From assembly GCF_034120055.1 (NCBI RefSeq), contig NZ_CP139368.1:310001-374000 (forward strand): a DNA stretch of 64,000 nt, in the 5' to 3' direction. Each line of letters starts with the position of its first letter. Positions within the stretch are counted from its first letter, which is position 1. The DNA comes from Microbacterium rhizosphaerae (GTDB lineage: Bacteria > Actinomycetota > Actinomycetes > Actinomycetales > Microbacteriaceae). Below the pieces are notes generated by a model, which was not told the origin of the DNA, made no database searches, and saw nothing but the letters and a program-made list of their open reading frames with translations. Shown here piece by piece: positions 61,753 to 64,000 of the stretch. The position numbers and the translations under genes are program-made.

Positions 61753-63495
61753 ATGGATGACGGTGGCGCAGACGAGACGCCGGACAACGGAGCACGCTCG
61801 GCGTCCCGGCGGGAGTTCCTGAAGCGCGCCGGAATAGGGGCTGCCGGCGCGGCCGTCGGCGCGAGCGCTGTCGGTGCGGCCTGGGCGATCTCGGAGTCCG
61901 GCACTCAGCCGACCAGCACGACGGACGACACATACGGGTTCAGCCCGCTGCCCCCGCGTCACGAGCCGGGGTTCGATCACGTCGTGGTGATCATGTACGA
62001 GAACCGCAGCTTCGACCACATCTTCGGTCGCCTCTACGCGGACCACGAGCTGAGGGCAGGCCAGCAGTTCGAGGGACTGCAGACCGGGAACTACGCGAAC
62101 ACCGCCCCCGACGGCACAGTCGTCCCGGCGCACGTCTACGCGGGCCCGACGGACGTCGTGATGGCTCAGCCCGACCCCGATCCCGGCGAGCATTATCCGC
62201 ACGTCAACACGCAGCTGTTCGGCACCGTCGACCCGCCGGCGAACGCGGAGTTCTGGCAGAACGGCTTCGCGCCGCCGTGGAACGAGCCCGAGGACACCGC
62301 GCATCCCACCATGTCGGGCTTTGTGACGGACTACGTCGCCAACTTCCGCGCCGAGCGGGGCGTCGACCCGACCGTGGCGGAGTACTCGCGGGTCATGGGC
62401 GGCTTCTCGCGCGAGATGCTGCCCGTGTTCTCGACGCTCGCCCGATCGTTCGCCGTCTACGATCACTGGCACTGCGCGGTGCCGTCGCAGACCTTCTGCA
62501 ACCGCTCGTTCTTCCACGCGAGCACGTCCCACGGGTTCGTCACGAACGACGAGGGCGGCGCGGCGAAGTGGTTGAACGCGCCGGCGGTCCCGACGATCTT
62601 CAATCGCCTCGAGGATGCGGGCAAGACCTGGCGGGTCTACTACGACGCCCGGCAGATCGTGTCCATGACCGGCTTCCTCCATGCCCCTTCGATCGAGAAG
62701 TACTGGCGGACGAACTTCCGCGGGATGGAGCAGTTCGCCGAGGACTGCCGGACAGGTCGCCTCCCCGACTATGCGTTCATCGAGCCGCGGCTGATCTTCG
62801 ACCACAACGACATGCATCCGCCGGGGAGCCTGCCGGCGGGCGCGCGCGGCTATGACGCGGCGATGTCGGATGTGCGGGCTGCGGAGGTGCTGCTCGCCGA
62901 CGTCTACGCGGCGGTGCGCGGGGGCCGGAGCACGACCGGCTCCAACGCGCTGAACACGGCGCTCGTAGTCACCTTCGACGAGCACGGGGGCATCTACGAC
63001 CATGTGCCGCCGCCGGCCTCGTCGTCTCCGTCCGGCAGGCGCGAGCCCGGCGAGATGGGCTTCACGTTCGATCGGCTCGGCGGTCGCGTGCCGACCTTCG
63101 TCGTCTCGGCGTACACGGCCGAAGGCACGATCGTGAACGACCCGATGCACCACGCCTCGGTCATCCGGACCATCGTCGACCTGCACGGGCTCGAGCCGCT
63201 GACCCATCGCGACGACGACTCGCGCGGCATCCGGAACGCCGTCAATCTGACCATCCCGCGGCAGCCCCAGCTGTGGCCCGATGTCCCGCGCCCGTATGTT
63301 CCGCCCAACCCCGAGCACACGACCATCGCGCCGTCCGACGAGGTCCGCCGGCGCCCGCTCACGGCTCCGGCCAAAGGCCTCCTCGGCCTGCTGCTCGCGC
63401 GCTACGAACCCGAAGCGCCCGAGCCGGTGTCGTACGGCGATGCCTACGACATCCTCGACAGGCACGGCCGCGAGCTCTTCGGCGTCGGTGATTGA
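61753..63495 (+). CDS. Tat-exported phosphoesterase (phospholipase C/acid phosphatase family)
   Basis: This 580-residue protein has a twin-arginine signal (SRREFLKRAGIGAAGAAV, residues about 16-48), so it is exported folded. The phosphoesterase family marks are HVVVIMYENRSFDHIFGRLY, WHCAVPSQTFCNRSFFHAST, FIEPRLIFDHNDMHPPG and VVTFDEHGGIYDHVPPP. It probably hydrolyses phosphate esters or phospholipids outside the cell. ATG at 61753 is weakly supported by a ribosome site; the Tat motif would be retained from later starts too. Confidence 0.85.
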   Translation: MDDGGADETPDNGARSASRREFLKRAGIGAAGAAVGASAVGAAWAISESGTQPTSTTDDTYGFSPLPPRHEPGFDHVVVIMYENRSFDHIFGRLYADHELRAGQQFEGLQTGNYANTAPDGTVVPAHVYAGPTDVVMAQPDPDPGEHYPHVNTQLFGTVDPPANAEFWQNGFAPPWNEPEDTAHPTMSGFVTDYVANFRAERGVDPTVAEYSRVMGGFSREMLPVFSTLARSFAVYDHWHCAVPSQTFCNRSFFHASTSHGFVTNDEGGAAKWLNAPAVPTIFNRLEDAGKTWRVYYDARQIVSMTGFLHAPSIEKYWRTNFRGMEQFAEDCRTGRLPDYAFIEPRLIFDHNDMHPPGSLPAGARGYDAAMSDVRAAEVLLADVYAAVRGGRSTTGSNALNTALVVTFDEHGGIYDHVPPPASSSPSGRREPGEMGFTFDRLGGRVPTFVVSAYTAEGTIVNDPMHHASVIRTIVDLHGLEPLTHRDDDSRGIRNAVNLTIPRQPQLWPDVPRPYVPPNPEHTTIAPSDEVRRRPLTAPAKGLLGLLLARYEPEAPEPVSYGDAYDILDRHGRELFGVGD

Positions 63496-63535
63496 GCGCT
63501 CGGGGCAGCACCTTCACGCTCTCCGCGACCGCTCT

Positions 63536-63541
63536 TAGACT
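63536..63541 (+). promoter_or_regulatory. -10 hexamer TAGACT
   Basis: It ends 6 nt before the GTG of hisC at 63548; leaderless promoter candidate. Confidence 0.45.
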
Positions 63542-63547
63542 CGGACG

Positions 63548-64000
63548 GTGACCTCCGACATCCCCGTGAAGATCCGCCCCGAGATCGCGGCCCTCCCGCC
63601 GTACAAGCAGGGACGGCAGGCCGGCGCCGACGCGTTCAAGCTCTCGAGCAATGAGAACCCGTTCGACCCGCTTCCCGGCGTGATCGAGACGGTGCGGTCG
63701 CAGACGGCGCTCAACAGGTACCCGGACGCGACGGCGTCCCGGCTGCGCGAGCGGCTCGCCGCGCGCTTCGGCGTCACGCCCGACGAGGTGCACATCGGCG
63801 CCGGCAGCGTGTCGATCCTCGCGCAGCTCCTGCTCGCCGCCGCCGGCCCGGGCGACGAGGTCGTCTACGCGTGGCGCTCCTTCGAGGCGTACCCGGGGCT
63901 CGCCGCCGTCGCCGGCGCGAAGAGCGTCCTCGTGCCGATCACCGACGATGGGCGTCACGACCTGCAGGCGATGGCGGATGCCGTGACCGGCCGCACGCGC
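63548..64000 (+). CDS. hisC: Histidinol-phosphate aminotransferase, N-terminal part (3' end outside window)
   Basis: The frame from GTG 63548 runs off the window (151 codons). The start [60 protein letters not shown] and [20 protein letters not shown] match the HisC family (PLP-dependent, glutamate to histidinol-phosphate). Some actinobacterial relatives act as aromatic aminotransferases (pat), so the exact substrate is open. Confidence 0.85.
   Translation, partial: MTSDIPVKIRPEIAALPPYKQGRQAGADAFKLSSNENPFDPLPGVIETVRSQTALNRYPDATASRLRERLAARFGVTPDEVHIGAGSVSILAQLLLAAAGPGDEVVYAWRSFEAYPGLAAVAGAKSVLVPITDDGRHDLQAMADAVTGRTR

Overview
The window looks like chromosomal DNA of a high-GC Gram-positive actinobacterium, most likely a Microbacteriaceae member close to Microbacterium. 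Grounds: very high GC with strong GC3 bias, frequent ggatgc/gcatcc codon runs, GTG starts, many apparently leaderless genes, a TSPO homologue, an Eis-type acetyltransferase, a deazaflavin-type oxidoreductase, and a typical actinobacterial rpsF-ssb-rpsR-rplI-dnaB block. That block, the CCA-adding enzyme at the left edge, a one-mismatch parS-like site (57437-57450) and DnaA-box-like sequences before dnaB suggest the origin-proximal part of the chromosome; the species is not determinable from this sequence alone.

Layout. 1-5 kb: end of the CCA-adding enzyme, a GAF-domain regulator, an aldehyde dehydrogenase and its DUF779 partner. 4.9-8.5 kb (minus): an ABC-2 exporter with a DesK/NarL-type two-component system. 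8.7-14.1 kb: a complete dipeptide/oligopeptide-type ABC importer. 15.4-17.1 kb: rpsF, ssb, rpsR, rplI. 17.2-21.2 kb (minus): an Eis-like acetyltransferase and two cell-surface proteins, one a six-repeat chaplin-like protein with an LAETG sorting motif. 21.7-26.2 kb: dnaB, then a Trypco1-like protein overlapping a CHAT-protease/multi-membrane-span protein. 26.2-34.8 kb: small metabolic and stress genes (TSPO, peptidase E-like, two RibD-like reductases, MDR reductase, deazaflavin oxidoreductase, MarR regulator, hydrolases, alkylsulfatase, zinc-ribbon protein). 34.9-40.3 kb: a LuxR/TrmB-like regulator converging on a 1457-residue secreted subtilase with HAF repeats. 40.6-53.7 kb: amidohydrolase, a TetR/SDR pair with duplicated operators, LtrA, YaeQ, HutD-like protein, an OYE/FadH-like flavoenzyme, esterases, methyltransferase, DoxX, dienelactone hydrolase, glycolate-oxidase-like flavoprotein. 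53.8-54.24 kb: six copies of a 48-bp palindrome. 54.2-64 kb: DUF1801, zinc alcohol dehydrogenase, membrane proteins, the parS-like site, purB, a low-molecular-weight phosphatase, a helical protein plus lipase-like pair, a holin-family protein, a broken doc toxin gene, a Tat-exported phosphoesterase and the start of hisC.

The most notable items are the Trypco1 + CHAT-membrane protein pair (a candidate conflict or cell-death module), the chaplin-like long surface protein in a lineage not known for aerial hyphae, the helically phased palindrome array, and the origin-proximal parS and DnaA-box signals.
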